A stretch of DNA of 7,823 nucleotides from Bacteroidota bacterium. GTDB lineage: Bacteria > Bacteroidota > Bacteroidia > Flavobacteriales_D > Crocinitomicaceae. The DNA lies in the NCBI GenBank assembly GCA_006226555.1, contig SBGS01000011.1:1-7823 (forward strand), in the 5' to 3' direction. The position numbers were made by a program, and so were the translations under genes. Each line of letters opens with the position of its first letter. The stretch's first letter is position 1. The notes under the pieces are model-generated. The model did no database searches and had not been told where the DNA came from. It saw only the letters and a list, made by a program, of their open reading frames with translations. Shown one piece after another: positions 5,842-7,823 of the stretch.

Positions 5842-7823
5842 ACTACTACTATTATCCGGATTAGCTACTTTATTCTTATCGCGTCCGGTATCAGCACAGC
5901 AGCTGGTTAACCATCACGCAAATTTCGTCACGGACTCTGTTAACATGTGGGGGCCGTCTTTCAGTCCAATCACATTGGACCAAACGATCACGATCTTTGA
6001 TGTGCCGTGGAACGTTAACTTCAACACAGGTAATTCCGGCATCTTTAGTATTGCCGGATTTGATTTTGGTGGAGCCCTAAGCGGTTCTTTCAGTGGAGTT
6101 ATCGGTTCTGAAATACGAATTGAAGGGTTTACAACAGGAGAGGTGGATGTACATTATCCGGTAGACATTGAGTTGGACATGCCAACTGACCTTTCGTATG
6201 ATCAGGGAGACAATGTGACCATTCAAACCTCTTACACTGTTGAGCCAGGATGGGAGCTGGAAACAAGATATCCTTCTGCGGGAGAATTTTTCTGGGACCT
6301 ATATTTTAGAATGGCTGCTCAAGCGAGTGCACAATTGTGTTTCTTCGGTTGTACAACTTTCCCGATTATCCCTGCTTTTGACACAGGTGTCCAGACACTG
6401 AATCTCGTTACGATTTCAGGAAGTGGCGCCTCCACAGGTGGAACAACAGGTGTCTGGTATCTAGGGCCTGCGGATCCATTAGGTCCGGATCAACCGCCAG
6501 CGCCAGCAACAGGTGGACTTTTCCCATATGCAAAACCTCCGGGGGATGCTAGTGGACAGGTTGGAATTGACTGGATTCCATGGCAGGTACATCTTGGTGC
6601 ATTTCCTGCTGATCTTCCGGATGTTGGATTCGGATTGTCAGGATCAATTACCATTCCTTATGTAGAAACTTCACCGGGATTAAATGGAACGAACATCTAC
6701 GCTTGTGGTGATTCTACCTATGTAAATTTAAATGTTGAGATCTTCCAGCTTATCGGAAATATTCTCTCGTATGTTCCCGGTCCTGTAGGTGTTGTAGGGG
6801 AGGTTCTTTCCAATTTATCCGGAAGCCAATCTCTTGGTATTGCAGAGATCGAATGGAACTTTTTCTCAGCCAGCTTTGATGCAAACATAACCAATAGGCA
6901 GTGTTTCGCGTTCACACCTAAGATCTATGGGAAATTCCAGTTTCCTACACCAGTAAGTTACACCGTAACAACACCGCCACCGGGCTCAGTGACGGTGAGC
7001 TCAGGATACAGTAGTATCATTAATATGGAGATTGGTAACAATTTGAATTACAAGTTTCCTTGTTACTATGATTCTCTTGCCATTACACCTACCTATACGA
7101 TCGACGGGATCTTCAGGAATCACACGTATGACTCGGTTTCTTTTGATTTCCTAATGAGTGCTTTTGCATTCAGCTTCACTGTACCAGCGGTAACTGTTAT
7201 ACCTGGATTTACAATTCCATCGGTTTGTTTCCCGGTACCTTATCCTTGTCCAACGTGGAGTAATCCATTCAAGTGGTGTACAACAACAGTTTGTACTCCT
7301 GAGATCGTTGTGCCCCCAATCGGATTCCCGGGATGGTCATTAAGTGTTGGTCCACTTTGGTCGACATCTATCCCAATCGGTTATTTCACCTATGATTGGT
7401 TTGACGAAACATGGAGCCTAGAGGGGTTCACGCCGCAAACGTTCTCGCCATTTGCTATGCGAGCAAGAAGAATTTCGGCCTCTGCTACAGCTACGAATGT
7501 AAGTTGCTTTGGAGGAAGTAATGGTGCAATCAATGTAACGGTTAACCAAGTTACTCCTGCTACTCCATTCACTTACACATGGACTTCGGGACAAACTACT
7601 GAGGATCTAGCAAATATTCCTGCCGGGCCTTATGAAGTTAGCATTTACGACGCAAATGGTTGTCAAATGTTTACTGGAGCTACAGTTACAGAACCACAAC
7701 TATTGGAGGTCAGCTATACAAAACAAGATAAATCTTGTGGTGGACCTGTAAATGATGGCTCTATTGATGTGGATGTTATAGGAGGTACTGCTCCATATAG
7801 CTATTCTTGGAATACCACACCTG
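5831..7823 (+). CDS. Large secreted SprB-repeat surface protein with unrecognised head (C-terminus outside window)
   Basis: The frame is open from 5831 to the right edge (664 codons plus one base). A signal peptide occupies residues 1-22 (M-K-I-K-L-L-L-L, site V-S-A before Q-Q). Residues 23 to about 550 form a head I do not recognise. It is beta-rich and aromatic, with a proline/glycine-rich linker near 212-240 and a hydrophobic stretch at about 297-331. Nine cysteines lie at 170, 174, 292, 358, 411, 466, 473, 483 and 488. From about residue 553 come SprB-type repeats, the family named for the F. johnsoniae gliding adhesin: V-S-C-F-G-G-S-N-G-A-I-N-V, F-T-Y-T-W-T-S-G-Q, Y-E-V-S-I-Y-D-A-N-G-C, T-E-P-Q. 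A second repeat begins near 628. Such proteins normally continue with many repeats and a type IX sorting domain. The ATG lies inside the end of the upstream gene, which supports translational coupling. A surface or adhesion role is inferred from the repeats; the head probably sets specificity. Confidence 0.92.
   Translation, partial: MKIKLLLLSGLATLFLSRPVSAQQLVNHHANFVTDSVNMWGPSFSPITLDQTITIFDVPWNVNFNTGNSGIFSIAGFDFGGALSGSFSGVIGSEIRIEGFTTGEVDVHYPVDIELDMPTDLSYDQGDNVTIQTSYTVEPGWELETRYPSAGEFFWDLYFRMAAQASAQLCFFGCTTFPIIPAFDTGVQTLNLVTISGSGASTGGTTGVWYLGPADPLGPDQPPAPATGGLFPYAKPPGDASGQVGIDWIPWQVHLGAFPADLPDVGFGLSGSITIPYVETSPGLNGTNIYACGDSTYVNLNVEIFQLIGNILSYVPGPVGVVGEVLSNLSGSQSLGIAEIEWNFFSASFDANITNRQCFAFTPKIYGKFQFPTPVSYTVTTPPPGSVTVSSGYSSIINMEIGNNLNYKFPCYYDSLAITPTYTIDGIFRNHTYDSVSFDFLMSAFAFSFTVPAVTVIPGFTIPSVCFPVPYPCPTWSNPFKWCTTTVCTPEIVVPPIGFPGWSLSVGPLWSTSIPIGYFTYDWFDETWSLEGFTPQTFSPFAMRARRISASATATNVSCFGGSNGAINVTVNQVTPATPFTYTWTSGQTTEDLANIPAGPYEVSIYDANGCQMFTGATVTEPQLLEVSYTKQDKSCGGPVNDGSIDVDVIGGTAPYSYSWNTTP
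7487..7823 (+). repeat. SprB-repeat array (first complete repeat and part of the second)
   Basis: Repeat 1 (about residues 553-623) has the family pattern S-C-x-G-G-x-x-G-x-I-x-V, then P-F-T-Y-T-W-x-S-G, I-P-A-G-P-Y-E-V, D-A-N-G-C and a closing T-E-P. Repeat 2 opens near residue 628 with K-S-C-G-G-P-x-N-D-G-S-I-D-V and G-G-T-A-P-Y-S-Y-S-W-N before the window ends. Spacing between the S-C-x-G motifs is about 80 residues, typical of this repeat. The array probably continues downstream. Confidence 0.85.

Noticed and set aside
6718..7572. Two minus-strand ORFs of 60-65 codons opposite the SprB-repeat gene
   Set aside because: They lie antisense to a continuous coding frame and have no recognisable motif or start context.

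Overview
The window looks like chromosome from a Bacteroidota bacterium, probably a gliding or marine Flavobacteriales-type organism. The evidence is domain content: LamG domains, Y-W-[VI]-G...G-N-W modules ending in D-A-N-S, a PKD-like domain and SprB repeats. Signal peptides end in ...A-Q-type sites, and TTG / TAnnTTTG promoter elements fit this phylum. The assignment is inferred from sequence features, not from a database match. No RNA genes, mobile elements or CRISPR arrays were seen.

Layout. Positions 1-5144 are one uninterrupted minus-strand reading frame of 1714 codons, with no stop when read through codon by codon. It starts at 5144 and leaves the window at the left edge. It encodes a giant secreted multidomain surface protein: signal peptide, three LamG-like units (the second and third a clear tandem duplication), two roughly 333-residue beta-rich modules, a PKD-like domain apparently split by an insertion of about 200 residues, and the start of another Ig/PKD-like domain. 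Its C-terminus, where a type IX secretion sorting domain would be expected, lies outside.

Positions 5145-5322 are a 178-base AT-rich divergent intergenic region. It carries one candidate Bacteroidota-type promoter facing each way, both with a 20-base spacer.

From 5323 two plus-strand genes follow as a probable operon. The first encodes a small exported 172-residue protein, possibly with a PsbP/Mog1-like fold. The second overlaps it by 11 bases and runs off the right edge. It begins with a signal peptide, then an unrecognised cysteine-containing head of about 530 residues, then SprB repeats as in the gliding adhesin SprB of Flavobacterium johnsoniae.

Together this is a cell-surface locus: two very large exported proteins transcribed away from each other, one with a small exported partner. 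Attachment, gliding or polysaccharide binding are reasonable inferences, but no ligand can be read from the sequence. Both large genes are incomplete, so their sizes and sorting signals are unknown.
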